Positions 1 through 7,986 of a stretch of DNA of 10,175 nt are shown here, piece after piece. The position numbers were made by a program, and so were the translations under genes. Within the stretch, counting starts at the first letter, position 1, and each line of letters opens with the position of its first letter. Origin of the DNA: Micrococcales bacterium (GTDB lineage Bacteria; Actinomycetota; Actinomycetes; S36-B12; UBA10799); the NCBI GenBank assembly GCA_023252115.1, contig JAHEXM010000036.1:1-10175 (forward strand). The letters are read 5' to 3'. The notes below the pieces were generated by a model. It was not told the origin of the DNA. It ran no database searches and was given only the letters and a program-made list of their open reading frames with translations.

Positions 1-621
1 TGGGGCAATGAGGAACACATTTCATGCCAAGGCCCCAACGGAGGCTGCCTGATATCTACTGCGGCCGATCCGTCAAATGGCTGGAACCCGTTCGAGCAAG
101 AACTCTTCATACAGAACACCGACGGAACCGTGGATCGACTCGCTCACACCCGAACAAGTGGTTGTGGATACTTTGCTCAGTCACGTGCCACATGGTCGCC
201 CGACGCTCGCTACGTCATTTGGGCTTCGGACTGGAATCGAGAGTCCGGAGATTGCTCCGACAACGAGCGCGTCGATCCGATGCTGCTTGTTCTCAAGGGC
301 TCATTGCCCACGGGCGCGGGGAACGGAGCACCGAGTCCGCCACCTCCTGGCGGGGTTCGACGGCTCCACATTGTCAATCGGCGAGTGTCGGCTGCGCGTG
401 TCGGATGGCTTGCCCCAGCTACAGGTCAACTGGGGCTCAGCTATGAAATTATGGTCGCCCGACATGGCCGGACCGTCAGGTCCTGGAGTAACACGGGCAC
501 GAGCAGTCAATCGCTGATTCGCGGATTGGTGCGCACGAAGGACTACACGGTCTTCGTCAGGGCTACAAACGTTTCGGGTCAGGGGCCAAGTGCCCGCATA
601 ACTGTTCCCGCATTCAGATGA
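1..621 (+). CDS. Partial propeller-repeat protein with C-terminal fibronectin type III domain (5' end outside window)
   Basis: The frame is open from the first base to the TGA at 619-621, giving 206 residues with no credible start, so the gene begins upstream. Visible residues 1-100 contain a TolB/WD40-like (PD40) repeat: DGTVDRL, then ATWSPDARYVIWASDW, the usual 'W/FSPDG..I.F.S' blade signature. A glycine/proline linker with four consecutive prolines lies around 108-116. Residues about 117-205 read as an FN3 domain: VGWLAPA, LSYEIMV, the YTVFVRATN strand and a closing SGQGPSARITVPAF. FN3 domains and propellers are binding or scaffold modules, common in exported actinobacterial proteins; no catalytic residues are visible. 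Four cysteines occur in the first 90 residues, compatible with an extracytoplasmic location, but the signal peptide, if any, is not in view. The gene is convergent with the downstream glycosyltransferase, with an 8-bp overlap of 3' ends. Domain calls are by eye; the specific role is unknown. Confidence 0.75.
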   Translation, partial: WGNEEHISCQGPNGGCLISTAADPSNGWNPFEQELFIQNTDGTVDRLAHTRTSGCGYFAQSRATWSPDARYVIWASDWNRESGDCSDNERVDPMLLVLKGSLPTGAGNGAPSPPPPGGVRRLHIVNRRVSAARVGWLAPATGQLGLSYEIMVARHGRTVRSWSNTGTSSQSLIRGLVRTKDYTVFVRATNVSGQGPSARITVPAFR

Positions 622-1816
622 CGAACGTTGAAGGGCTGTCGTCTGTGTGATGAACATGAGCCGGATGGATCGTCCGGGGCTCTATGACGATCTGGTCGGC
701 AACGGGTTGGCCAGCCGATTCCTTAAGCAGTCGTTCGAATTGGGTTACCGAGTGATCCCAACGGAACGACCGTGATCGGACTGCCGCGGCCGCACCCATG
801 CGGGTCCGCAATCCCTCGTCGCACAAAAGTGTTCCGAGAGCTCGGCTGAATTCAACTGTTCCGCCCTCAACAAGTAATCCGGTGTGACCATCAACAATTG
901 ATTCGGTGACGCCACCAGCACTTCGGTAAGCCACCGACGGGACGCCATGTACTGCAGCTTCCATCACAACCACGCCCCAGCCCTCTTTCAGTGAAGGCAA
1001 TGCCAAGACCCATCCGGAGGCGATTAGGTCGTGTTTGGTCTTTTCGCTGACGAATCCGTGGAAGGTCACGTAATTATTCGCTCCGGCACGGTCGGCGTAG
1101 GCCCGCACGTTCTCGTTCCACCAGCCATCTCCCACCACGTCAACTTGTAACTGGCTTAACTGCGGAATTGAATCCCGCAATAGACGGGCTGCATCGATAA
1201 CGTGCTCGACCTGTTTGTGTGGCACGAGTCGCGACACCACGACGATGCGCGGGACGGCAGAACGCGACCGGGACACCGCTGGTGGCGATTCAGTTCCATT
1301 GCGCACGATCGAAACTCGGTCGGCGGTCACGCCCAGCTCGATTAAGTCGGCGCGGGTCCTTTCACTGACAGCTACGTAGCGACTGTTGCGATACACGCGT
1401 GGACCAATTCGTGATTCGAGAATCCATCCAATTCGTGAACGAACGGGTCCATAGACAATCGGCCATTGCTCGCGGTGAACGTGGTGTACCAGGACGACGA
1501 CCGGCACACCCAGTCGCGCCAGCGGCGAAGCAAACGGGACACCATTTTGGACATCGACAATCACATCTGGCGTGCCCAATTTGCCCCGGCGGAGGTGACT
1601 CAAGGCTTGTGGATACACGGTCAACTTTGTCCCGGCGCGGACATAAGTGACGCCCGCAACGACCTCACGGGCAGGGGAGTCCGCATGGGCAGCACAAAAG
1701 ATGGTGACGTCGTGCCCGCGATCGGAAAGGCCGCGCGCGATGCTCTCGACATACACCTCGGAGCCGCCGCCTTCAGGATTGCGGGTATCGCGCCAGTTGA
1801 GCATCACGATCCGCAC
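614..1816 (-). CDS. GT4-family glycosyltransferase (GT-B fold, Rv0225-like)
   Basis: This retaining glycosyltransferase probably transfers a sugar from a nucleotide donor in the cytoplasm. From the GTG at 1816 it is 400 residues. The N-terminal Rossmann half opens with VRIVMLNWRDTRNPEGGGSE, whose Gly-rich loop is typical of GT4 enzymes. The C-terminal half begins near VVSRLVPHKQVEHVIDA and carries LPSLKEGWGVVVMEA, the EX7E donor-site motif, followed by GGVTESIVDGHTGLLV. A hydrophilic tail of about 30 residues contains a His-rich patch (HPAHVHH). The frame can also start at TTG 1861 (415 residues); I prefer GTG 1816 because family members start close to this strand and a TACCGT hexamer lies 6 nt upstream. 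It is divergent from the methyltransferase, as in the Rv0225/Rv0224c pair of M. tuberculosis (from memory). Donor and acceptor are unknown; an envelope glycan or glycolipid precursor is inferred from context. The stop overlaps gene 1 by 8 bp. Confidence 0.9.
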   Translation of the reverse strand: MRIVMLNWRDTRNPEGGGSEVYVESIARGLSDRGHDVTIFCAAHADSPAREVVAGVTYVRAGTKLTVYPQALSHLRRGKLGTPDVIVDVQNGVPFASPLARLGVPVVVLVHHVHREQWPIVYGPVRSRIGWILESRIGPRVYRNSRYVAVSERTRADLIELGVTADRVSIVRNGTESPPAVSRSRSAVPRIVVVSRLVPHKQVEHVIDAARLLRDSIPQLSQLQVDVVGDGWWNENVRAYADRAGANNYVTFHGFVSEKTKHDLIASGWVLALPSLKEGWGVVVMEAAVHGVPSVAYRSAGGVTESIVDGHTGLLVEGGTVEFSRALGTLLCDEGLRTRMGAAAAVRSRSFRWDHSVTQFERLLKESAGQPVADQIVIEPRTIHPAHVHHTDDSPSTFVI

Positions 1817-1822
1817 ACGCGC

Positions 1823-1828
1823 ACGGTA
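1823..1828 (-). promoter_or_regulatory. Putative -10 element for a leaderless GT4 transcript
   Basis: On the minus strand TACCGT matches the actinobacterial TAnnnT -10 form, and exactly six bases (GCGCGT) separate it from the GTG at 1816. That spacing would put the transcription start on or next to the start codon. No clear -35 (TTGACA-like) sits 16-18 bp upstream, and no Shine-Dalgarno sequence precedes the GTG. Inferred from pattern only. Confidence 0.35.
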
Positions 1829-1878
1829 CGCCAACTTCAGTGTTGACGCCTGCGCCCGCAAATACGCGGAATCTGGGA

Positions 1879-1884
1879 TAACGT
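1879..1884 (+). promoter_or_regulatory. Putative -10 element for a leaderless methyltransferase-aftD transcript
   Basis: TAACGT matches TAnnnT and is followed by six bases (GCGCTG) and then the GTG at 1891. No Shine-Dalgarno sequence is present, so a leaderless mRNA is the simplest reading. A TTGACG at 1843-1848 is 30 bp upstream, too far for an ordinary -35. If real, this would drive both the methyltransferase and the coupled aftD-like gene. Confidence 0.4.
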
Positions 1885-1890
1885 GCGCTG

Positions 1891-2628
1891 GTGAAAGAGG
1901 CTGCGCGGCAGGCGACGCTTAAGCGCTCCGTGTCGCTGTTTCGATCATTCCGCCTCGAGCAGACGAAACCCGAAGTCTTTTATCGGGATCTGGCGGATGA
2001 CGCCGTGGCCCAGGTGCTCTCGTACACCCCCCTCGACGGCATGACCATGCTCGACATCGGCGGTGGCCCCGGTTACTTCGCAGACGCATTTGAGAAGGCC
2101 GGTGCGTGGTACACACCACTGGATGCCGATGCCGGTGAGTTCCGACTGCATGGTCGATCGCCTGCTCCGGGCAGCGTCCTGGGGGACGGTACTTCCCTCC
2201 CATTTCGGACCGGGAGCGTCGACGTTGCGTATTCGTCCAACGTCGCGGAGCATGTTCGCGAGCCGTGGAAACTGGCAGACGAAATGGTCCGTGTCACTCG
2301 TCCGGGTGGATTCGTCTTCCTGTCATACACACTGTGGTTTGGGCCATGGGGCGGTCACGAAACTGCCCCATGGCATTACTTGGGTGGCGAGCGGGCCGCG
2401 GCCCGATACGAACGAACCAACGGCCATCCGCCAAAGAACAAGTTTGGTGAAAGCCTGTTTCCGATCTCGGCACACGATGGCCTGCGCTGGGCACAACAGT
2501 GTCCCGACGCACAGCTCGTACATGCCGTCCCGCGGTACTTGCCGTCGTGGAGTTGGTTCGTCTTGAGTGTTCCGGGGCTTCGCGAAGTGCTTACCTGGAA
2601 TCTGCTGTTGGTGCTGATGAAGACATGA
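1891..2628 (+). CDS. Class I SAM-dependent methyltransferase (Rv0224c-like)
   Basis: The 245-residue protein transfers a methyl group from S-adenosylmethionine. Motif I is MLDIGGGPGYF (residues 53-63); an acidic loop, LDADAGEF, follows the second strand; SSNVAEHV (115-122) and VTRPGGFVFLSYT (135-147) are the later core strands of Methyltransf_11-type proteins. The segment GGHETAPWHYLGGERAAARY, then NGHPPKNKFGESLFP, and the C-terminal VPRY..SWSW..SVPGLREVL resemble the mycobacterial Rv0224c family as I remember it, so this is probably that subfamily and not a generic methylase. The GTG at 1891 is chosen because the N-terminus then aligns with the family (ATLKRS near residue 8) and a -10-like box lies 6 nt upstream. 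The stop overlaps the AftD-like start (ATGA), so the two are likely translated together. The substrate is unproven; context suggests a cell-envelope glycan, lipid carrier or glycolipid. Confidence 0.9.
   Translation: MKEAARQATLKRSVSLFRSFRLEQTKPEVFYRDLADDAVAQVLSYTPLDGMTMLDIGGGPGYFADAFEKAGAWYTPLDADAGEFRLHGRSPAPGSVLGDGTSLPFRTGSVDVAYSSNVAEHVREPWKLADEMVRVTRPGGFVFLSYTLWFGPWGGHETAPWHYLGGERAAARYERTNGHPPKNKFGESLFPISAHDGLRWAQQCPDAQLVHAVPRYLPSWSWFVLSVPGLREVLTWNLLLVLMKT
2625..2628 (+). promoter_or_regulatory. ATGA start/stop overlap coupling methyltransferase and aftD
   Basis: The ATG of the AftD-like gene (2625-2627) shares its last two bases with the TGA of the methyltransferase (2626-2628). No strong Shine-Dalgarno sequence precedes it (TGATGAAGAC), so initiation probably depends on ribosomes finishing the methyltransferase. 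This supports a two-gene operon and decides the AftD start. Confidence 0.7.
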
Positions 2629-5600
2629 GCATCGAAATTCGGGATCGCATCAATACACCGGACTCACCGCCCATAGTCATTGAATCGGACGACAAACGCG
2701 CACCGCGTGAACCAATGACGCAGTTGATCTGGCGTTTTCGGTTGGCAGCAATCTGCGCTGTGTTGTCGATGCTGACATTTGTCCAAGACCCCGGTCGGAT
2801 AGCGGCTGACACAAAACTCGATCTGTCAGTCAATCCGGCAGGGTTGTTGGCCAGGTCTTTACATCTTTGGGATCCGCAAGGATTCTCGGGCCAACTACAA
2901 AACCAGGCGTATGGCTATTTGTGGCCGATGGGTCCGTTCTTTTGGGCTGGGCACACGCTCGGATTTCCCGGCTGGGTGGTGCAAAGACTGTGGTGGTCGA
3001 CCCTGCTCTGCCTGGCGTTCCTTGGTGTGGTGAAGCTCGCCAGGCTTCTGGGCCTAGGCGGACCGTTCTCGCGGGTCGTTGGTGGATTGGCGTTCGCACT
3101 TGCGCCAATGATGCTGACCAAGCTCGGCACCATCAGTTCCGAAGCCCTGCCGATTGCGCTTGCTCCATGGGTTCTGATTCCGTTGGTGTGTGGCGCGCAG
3201 CGTGGCTCGGCTCGACGGTGGGCGGCACTGTCCGCGTTGGTCGTGTTGTGTGTTGGCGGTGTCAACGCAGTCGCAACGGTGGCGGTGCTGCCACTTGGTG
3301 CTTGGTGGATTCTGACTCGCACGCGTGGTCGTCGTCGATGGTCGCTGGGTAGCTGGTGGGTTCTCGGGGTTTTCTTGGCCACGCTGTGGTGGGCAATTCC
3401 GCTGGTCATCCTGGGGAAGTACTCACCCCCATTCCTGGACTGGATTGAGTCCTCGTCGGTGACAACGAGCATCACTAATGCACCGGCGGTGCTAAGGGGT
3501 TCAACTGACTGGATTGGCTACCTAGCCGACAACGGTGGACCGGTTTGGCCAGCGGGCTGGTCTTTGGCGACCGAGTCCGTTCTGATCGTGGCAACCGGGA
3601 TGGTTGCTTTATTTGGAATCGCCGGGCTGGCCCGACGAGATATGCCGCACCGAGTGTTTCTGCTGCCAGCAGTACTCACCGGCGTTGCATTGGTCTCGAT
3701 GGGTCACGTCGAGGCAATTAGCGGTCTCGGTTCGGCAGATCTACAGACACTGCTCGATGGTGTTCTCGCCCCACTACGAAATGTGCACAAGTTCGACGTT
3801 GTTCTGCGGCTGCCGCTTGCCCTGGGATTGGTTTGGTTCGTCGACCGGCTACCGAGTCCACAGTGGCTCAGTCTGATCTCTAAGCGCCGTCGAGGGCTGG
3901 CACAAGCGCTTGTTGTCGTGACCTGTGGGTGCATCGCGTTGAGTGCTTTACCAATCGTCAACGGTGAGCTGAGCCGCGCGCGATCCTTTGGTGAGATACC
4001 CGACTACTGGTATCGGGCGTCGGACTATTTGGCGCATAACGGTGGCAATGGTCGTGCGTTGGTGTTGCCTGGTGCGCCCTTTGCGGAGTTCGTGTGGGGT
4101 CGAACTCAAGACGAGCCGCTTCAAGCGACAGGGTCGAATGCTTGGGATGTTCGCGACGCCGTACCGCTGTCCAACGCGGGCCATACCCGGTTGCTTGATG
4201 CGATCCAGCAACAGACCGATGGCGGCGTAGGTAGCCCTGGACTCGCAACTGTCCTTCAACGCTCCGGATTTCGTTGGCTTGTTATCCGCAACGATATTGA
4301 TCCCAATCGCACCGCAACACCGAAGTTGTCGGTCCTTCATGAGGCACTCGCTCGGTCACCGGGAATAACCAAGGTCCAGGAGTTCGGGTCCGCGCTGTCG
4401 ACCTATTCGGATTCGAGCGACGTCGATAGTGCCGACAACGTCGAGGGCACGTATTCACCCGTTGAGCTATATCGAGTTGGACCGGCCGATGCATCAACCT
4501 CGCCTGTCACTATGCGCGATGCGACGTCACCGATCGAACTCGTCGGTGCGACCGAAGGGCTGTTGCCGCTTGCCGACAGTGGCCTGCTTGGTGATCGAAC
4601 TGTCGTCGTGGCGGCTGATCCTGGTGTTGCTGGCCTGACGAATACTCAATCAATAGCTACCGACACCTGGCGCCGCCGTGAAGTCAGTTTTGGCGCGACG
4701 CGCGACAAGGTTTCCCAAACGCTGACCGCGTCTGATCCGTGGACGCTGGATCGCGCCGTTCATGACTATCTAACGCCTGGGACTTTGCCGACATCAATTG
4801 CCGAGTATTCAGGAATCAAGAGCGTGACCGCTTCATCGTCTGGGAGTGACATCGATGCTGGCTGGGTACGCGACCCTGCCCACCAGCCGTTCAGTGCACT
4901 TGACGGTGACAGTTCCACGGCGTGGGTTACTGGGCGAATTGGCTCCGGTGTCGGCCAATCATGGCGGGTTGCTTTTGACCATGCGCGCACGATTCCAGCG
5001 GTGACCCTGTCGTTGGCTGCTGGTTCGCAAACCTCGATGCCAACCATGCTCAACATCATCACTGACTCGGGACGACACTCAGTTTCCGTCAAGGCAACAA
5101 ACGATCCGCAAACGGTTGCCGTCGGGGGCGCTGCAACTCAATCGCTACGGATTCAATTGGCTGCCGTCGACGACACACATCCAGACAGCGGATTTGGTTT
5201 GCGCGAAGTCTCTATTCCAGGGGTCAGTGCGAACAAGGCAGTCCGAGTCGATTCGACCGGTCCGGTGACCGGGGCGGTCTTGAGCGCTGCCCCGGGTGAA
5301 CGGTCCGGATGCGTGTTTGTGTCTGGTCAGTACCAATGCGTCGACGGATTGGGGCGCCCGGGCGAGGAACAAGCAGGAATTGACCGTTGGGTATGGCTAG
5401 CTGCTGGTAACTATCGGTTGTCTTCGAATGTGCAGCCGCGACCAGGACCAGGATTCGATCGGTACTTGCCTACCGCGACTGGCATTGTTGCTGCCGCGAG
5501 TTCTCAGTTTGTGCCCAATCCGGCAGCGGCACCACAGTCTGCAGTCGACGGCCAGCGCAACACAGCGTGGGTCGCTGCCGTCGACGATCACCATCCATCA

Positions 5601-6875
5601 ATCACCTTGACTCTCGCTAGGCCAACCCAGATCACCAGCCTGCGCATCGTTGTTCCCAATCGGATGGCTATCTCGTCGCCGTTGGGATTGCGGGTAACCG
5701 CGGGCGGGCGCACGACCGACAGTTTCATTGGCGTGTCGGGCCGAGTCGTCATTCCCAAGGTCACGACCAAAACGGTGAAGATTGAAGTTCGGCAAGTGAA
5801 CCCGCGTCGGCAAATTGCGTTTGGCGGAGATTCACAGCAACTGCCAGTTGGCATTGCCGAAATTCAGCTCGAGGGTGGCACCGACATCCGTGATGACATA
5901 CCGAGTGGTCGCAGCGTCGATATTCCGTGCGGCAAGGGACCAGGGGTCTCTGTTGATGGAGTTGCGCCGATGTCCACCAGTGCGCACCTGACCAGTACCG
6001 AAGCATTGGCTGAAATGCAGACGACTTCTGGTTCATGTGGCAAGGCGACTGTTGCTTTGACTCAAGGTTGGCATCACATCGTGGCTAAGCCGTCAGAGTC
6101 CATGTTGGTGAACCAAGTTGACGTCTTGCCGGCAAACGGCGTTGTTCCCGGTGCGGATTCCGGTACCGCAACGGTGCGCACATGGGATTCGAACAATCGT
6201 TCCGTCGACGTGGCCGCAACGAGGAAGCCGCGAACCCTGGAAGTCAACGAAGCTTTCAATTCAGGGTGGCAAGCCACACTCAACGGTCAGTCGTTGTCGG
6301 CGGTGCAAGTGGACGGTTGGCGCCAAGCGTGGATCGTTCCGGCAGGAGCCGCTGGAACAATCACGATGACCTACGGCCCAGATGGCGGTTATCGCCTCGG
6401 TCTACTGGTTGGTCTACTTGCAGTGCTGGCACTCGTCGGCATTGCGCTTGTCCGACCGAGGCGGTCGCCGCTACCGCCAATAGTCGGCCGGAGTGGCCGC
6501 TGGTTGGTGCCAATTACTGGCGGTATTGCGATCCTCATTGCTTTTGGTGTTTGGGGCCTGGTAGCCGGAGCTGCAGCTTGGGCAATTGCAGTGGTTGGTA
6601 AGTCCCGCATGGCGAGACCCGGACCCGCGATCGCGATCGGCCTTGGGTTGGTAGCGATCGGGCTAGCTGCGGCGTGGACGTGGCCGGACCTGCTTCATCA
6701 ACCCACCTGGGTGGGCGCACTTGAGGCCTTGTCGATTTCGGCGATGCTCGGTTTTGTCTTGGGCCTCTTTGAACTGAGTCGTTTTGAGCGGGCAATACCC
6801 GGCCGCTCGATCAAAACCCACGACAGCCAGGCAAGTGGAATCGTGACCAACACAGTTAACGGGAATAGCCAGTAG
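2625..6875 (+). CDS. aftD: AftD-like alpha-(1->3)-arabinofuranosyltransferase, GT-C fold membrane enzyme (DUF3367)
   Basis: This 1416-residue membrane protein is close to the roughly 1400 residues of mycobacterial AftD, which adds arabinofuranose from decaprenyl-phosphoryl arabinose to arabinogalactan and lipoarabinomannan. After a 35-residue cytoplasmic leader come about ten membrane segments (residues ~37-446). The first external loop, ADTKLDLSVNPAGLLARSLHLWDP (shown here by its D62 and D66), holds the acidic residues expected for GT-C catalysis; LRNVHKFDVVLRLP (384-397) is another family hallmark. Residues ~450-1250 are extracytoplasmic and include two F5/8C (discoidin)-like carbohydrate-binding modules, marked by ALDGDSSTAW (758-767) and AVDGQRNTAW (973-982). 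A final domain with NEAFNSGWQATLNG precedes four or so C-terminal helices (~1257-1383). I start at ATG 2625, not ATG 2499, because 2625 forms an ATGA coupling with the methyltransferase. The donor here is inferred as arabinofuranose; the acceptor is unknown. The last 178 bp are antisense to the acyltransferase gene. Confidence 0.9.
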   Translation: MSIEIRDRINTPDSPPIVIESDDKRAPREPMTQLIWRFRLAAICAVLSMLTFVQDPGRIAADTKLDLSVNPAGLLARSLHLWDPQGFSGQLQNQAYGYLWPMGPFFWAGHTLGFPGWVVQRLWWSTLLCLAFLGVVKLARLLGLGGPFSRVVGGLAFALAPMMLTKLGTISSEALPIALAPWVLIPLVCGAQRGSARRWAALSALVVLCVGGVNAVATVAVLPLGAWWILTRTRGRRRWSLGSWWVLGVFLATLWWAIPLVILGKYSPPFLDWIESSSVTTSITNAPAVLRGSTDWIGYLADNGGPVWPAGWSLATESVLIVATGMVALFGIAGLARRDMPHRVFLLPAVLTGVALVSMGHVEAISGLGSADLQTLLDGVLAPLRNVHKFDVVLRLPLALGLVWFVDRLPSPQWLSLISKRRRGLAQALVVVTCGCIALSALPIVNGELSRARSFGEIPDYWYRASDYLAHNGGNGRALVLPGAPFAEFVWGRTQDEPLQATGSNAWDVRDAVPLSNAGHTRLLDAIQQQTDGGVGSPGLATVLQRSGFRWLVIRNDIDPNRTATPKLSVLHEALARSPGITKVQEFGSALSTYSDSSDVDSADNVEGTYSPVELYRVGPADASTSPVTMRDATSPIELVGATEGLLPLADSGLLGDRTVVVAADPGVAGLTNTQSIATDTWRRREVSFGATRDKVSQTLTASDPWTLDRAVHDYLTPGTLPTSIAEYSGIKSVTASSSGSDIDAGWVRDPAHQPFSALDGDSSTAWVTGRIGSGVGQSWRVAFDHARTIPAVTLSLAAGSQTSMPTMLNIITDSGRHSVSVKATNDPQTVAVGGAATQSLRIQLAAVDDTHPDSGFGLREVSIPGVSANKAVRVDSTGPVTGAVLSAAPGERSGCVFVSGQYQCVDGLGRPGEEQAGIDRWVWLAAGNYRLSSNVQPRPGPGFDRYLPTATGIVAAASSQFVPNPAAAPQSAVDGQRNTAWVAAVDDHHPSITLTLARPTQITSLRIVVPNRMAISSPLGLRVTAGGRTTDSFIGVSGRVVIPKVTTKTVKIEVRQVNPRRQIAFGGDSQQLPVGIAEIQLEGGTDIRDDIPSGRSVDIPCGKGPGVSVDGVAPMSTSAHLTSTEALAEMQTTSGSCGKATVALTQGWHHIVAKPSESMLVNQVDVLPANGVVPGADSGTATVRTWDSNNRSVDVAATRKPRTLEVNEAFNSGWQATLNGQSLSAVQVDGWRQAWIVPAGAAGTITMTYGPDGGYRLGLLVGLLAVLALVGIALVRPRRSPLPPIVGRSGRWLVPITGGIAILIAFGVWGLVAGAAAWAIAVVGKSRMARPGPAIAIGLGLVAIGLAAAWTWPDLLHQPTWVGALEALSISAMLGFVLGLFELSRFERAIPGRSIKTHDSQASGIVTNTVNGNSQ

Positions 6876-7948
6876 AAGCCGCCGGTAAATGGCTCGACGT
6901 GAAATGCCCACACCAAGACGCCCTGAACCAACAAATGCCACAAGAAGATTCCGTAGGAAATGACCCCGAGGAACCGCATTGCTGGGTGGCAAAGGAATCT
7001 ATGCCACAGCGTTCTTTGACTACTCGCCAGGAATCCAGGGAGTAAGAAGAGAAAGGCAATGAGTGGGTAAAACTCGTGATGGATGACGCCACCGAACGCA
7101 TCCGCGCCGAGCAACGTGTACGGACCGGCGATTGGTGTCGTTAATACAACAAACAGTGCGGCGGTGATAACCAAGACAGTGGCAGTCTCTCGCGCGAATT
7201 TTTGCAGGACTACGAGCGCGCGATGAGGGTCCGGCAGTGTCAATCGAACCTGGGCAAGCCCGGCGAACATGCCAACCGCAAACCAGTCCAGGTTGCTTGG
7301 CAACCAAAACCCGGACCCGAAGTTTGCCGATAGCGGACCGCTGGTTCGCATGATGGTGAATACGAGGCCGATCAGCCAGCAGAGTCCAATCACGATGAGT
7401 TGGCGTCTCATTGAATTGCGCACATCACCTTTGAATCGCCGGATGGCTATCCAGCCAATGACGGGCAATGCCAGATAAAAAGTCAACTCGACTGCGACCG
7501 ACCAGGTCTGGGTGAGGCCGGCCAGCTGCAAGTCATTGCCGTAGTTCTGGACGAGGGCGATGTTGGCCAGTGACTGGCCGACAGAGGGGTGAAGTCCCGG
7601 CATGAAGAGGAAGACTGCAATCACCACCACCCAATACGCAGGCAGGATTCGCCACATGCGCCGTTTGAGATAGGGCTGCACCGCCGGGGCTGCTGTTCCG
7701 TTGAGGCCGGATTTTGCCCAGGCCCGGTACAGCAGATATCCCGACAGCACGAAGAAAATGGAGACGCCGATGTCGAATCGTGCGGCGACCGCGCCGAACG
7801 GGCGCGACAGGACAAATCCGGTTCCATACGAGACGTGGGTCGCAACGACTAGTAATGCAGCGATTGCCCGGTAGCCATCAAAGATCGCGATGCGGTGGCC
7901 CTGGTGTGGCGGAAGGGGAGCTTCGGACGTTTCTAACGCGGCGTCCAT
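6698..7948 (-). CDS. Acyltransferase-3 family integral membrane O-acyltransferase (Rv0228-like)
   Basis: This 416-residue polytopic protein is expected to move an acyl group (often acetyl or succinyl) onto a hydroxyl of a glycan or glycolipid across the membrane. Family marks: R27 and H38 in GYRAIAALLVVATH form the R-X10-H motif; FDIGVSIFFVLSGYLLYRAW (59-77) is the second conserved block; QTWSVAVELTFYLALP (147-162) holds W149, E154 and Y158; SYGIFLWH (331-338) and the closing LIERPG (379-384) are typical. About ten hydrophobic segments are present, ending at residue ~380, with a 30-residue basic tail. The ATG at 7948 is supported by a strong Shine-Dalgarno sequence. It is divergent from the DUF3068 gene, as with Rv0228/Rv0227c in M. 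tuberculosis (from memory). A corynebacterial relative, TmaT, acetylates trehalose monomycolate; whether this protein shares that substrate cannot be told. Residues 358-416 are encoded antisense to the AftD-like gene. Confidence 0.92.
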   Translation of the reverse strand: MDAALETSEAPLPPHQGHRIAIFDGYRAIAALLVVATHVSYGTGFVLSRPFGAVAARFDIGVSIFFVLSGYLLYRAWAKSGLNGTAAPAVQPYLKRRMWRILPAYWVVVIAVFLFMPGLHPSVGQSLANIALVQNYGNDLQLAGLTQTWSVAVELTFYLALPVIGWIAIRRFKGDVRNSMRRQLIVIGLCWLIGLVFTIMRTSGPLSANFGSGFWLPSNLDWFAVGMFAGLAQVRLTLPDPHRALVVLQKFARETATVLVITAALFVVLTTPIAGPYTLLGADAFGGVIHHEFYPLIAFLFLLPGFLASSQRTLWHRFLCHPAMRFLGVISYGIFLWHLLVQGVLVWAFHVEPFTGGFYWLFPLTVLVTIPLAWLSWVLIERPGIARSKRLSSKRPKTKPSIAEIDKASSAPTQVG

Positions 7949-7950
7949 AT

Positions 7951-7959
7951 CTCCTCCTT
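7951..7959 (-). promoter_or_regulatory. Strong ribosome binding site of the acyltransferase gene
   Basis: On the minus strand AAGGAGGAG ends two bases before the ATG at 7948, with the GGAGG core about 4-7 nt from the start. It is the best Shine-Dalgarno match in the window and contrasts with the SD-less starts of the GT4 and methyltransferase genes. It fixes the start codon. Confidence 0.8.
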
Positions 7960-7986
7960 CCAGTCCGTACGAAGCCGACGAATTAA

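Noticed and set aside
24..517. Two alternative plus-strand frames over the first gene
   Set aside because: Their translations are Arg/Ser/Cys-rich with no fold signature, while the frame of the 1-621 gene shows PD40 and FN3 patterns.
1466..1846. 126-codon plus-strand frame opposite the GT4 gene
   Set aside because: It has no family resemblance and no Shine-Dalgarno sequence, and the opposite strand encodes a complete GT4 fold.
1817..1861. TTG start adding 15 residues to the GT4 protein
   Set aside because: TTG is a weak start, no Shine-Dalgarno precedes it, and the Rossmann strand begins right at the GTG 1816; it remains possible, so it is recorded here.
2499..2624. Upstream ATG extending the AftD-like protein by 42 residues
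   Set aside because: The extension overlaps the conserved C-terminus of the methyltransferase by 130 bp, is Arg/Ser-rich like a shadow reading, and the ATGA-coupled start at 2625 gives a family-like length.
2915..3475. 186-codon open frame on the minus strand inside the AftD-like gene
   Set aside because: It is antisense to conserved membrane segments, low in hydrophobic structure and rich in Arg, Pro, Thr and His, as typical of mirror frames in GC-rich genes.
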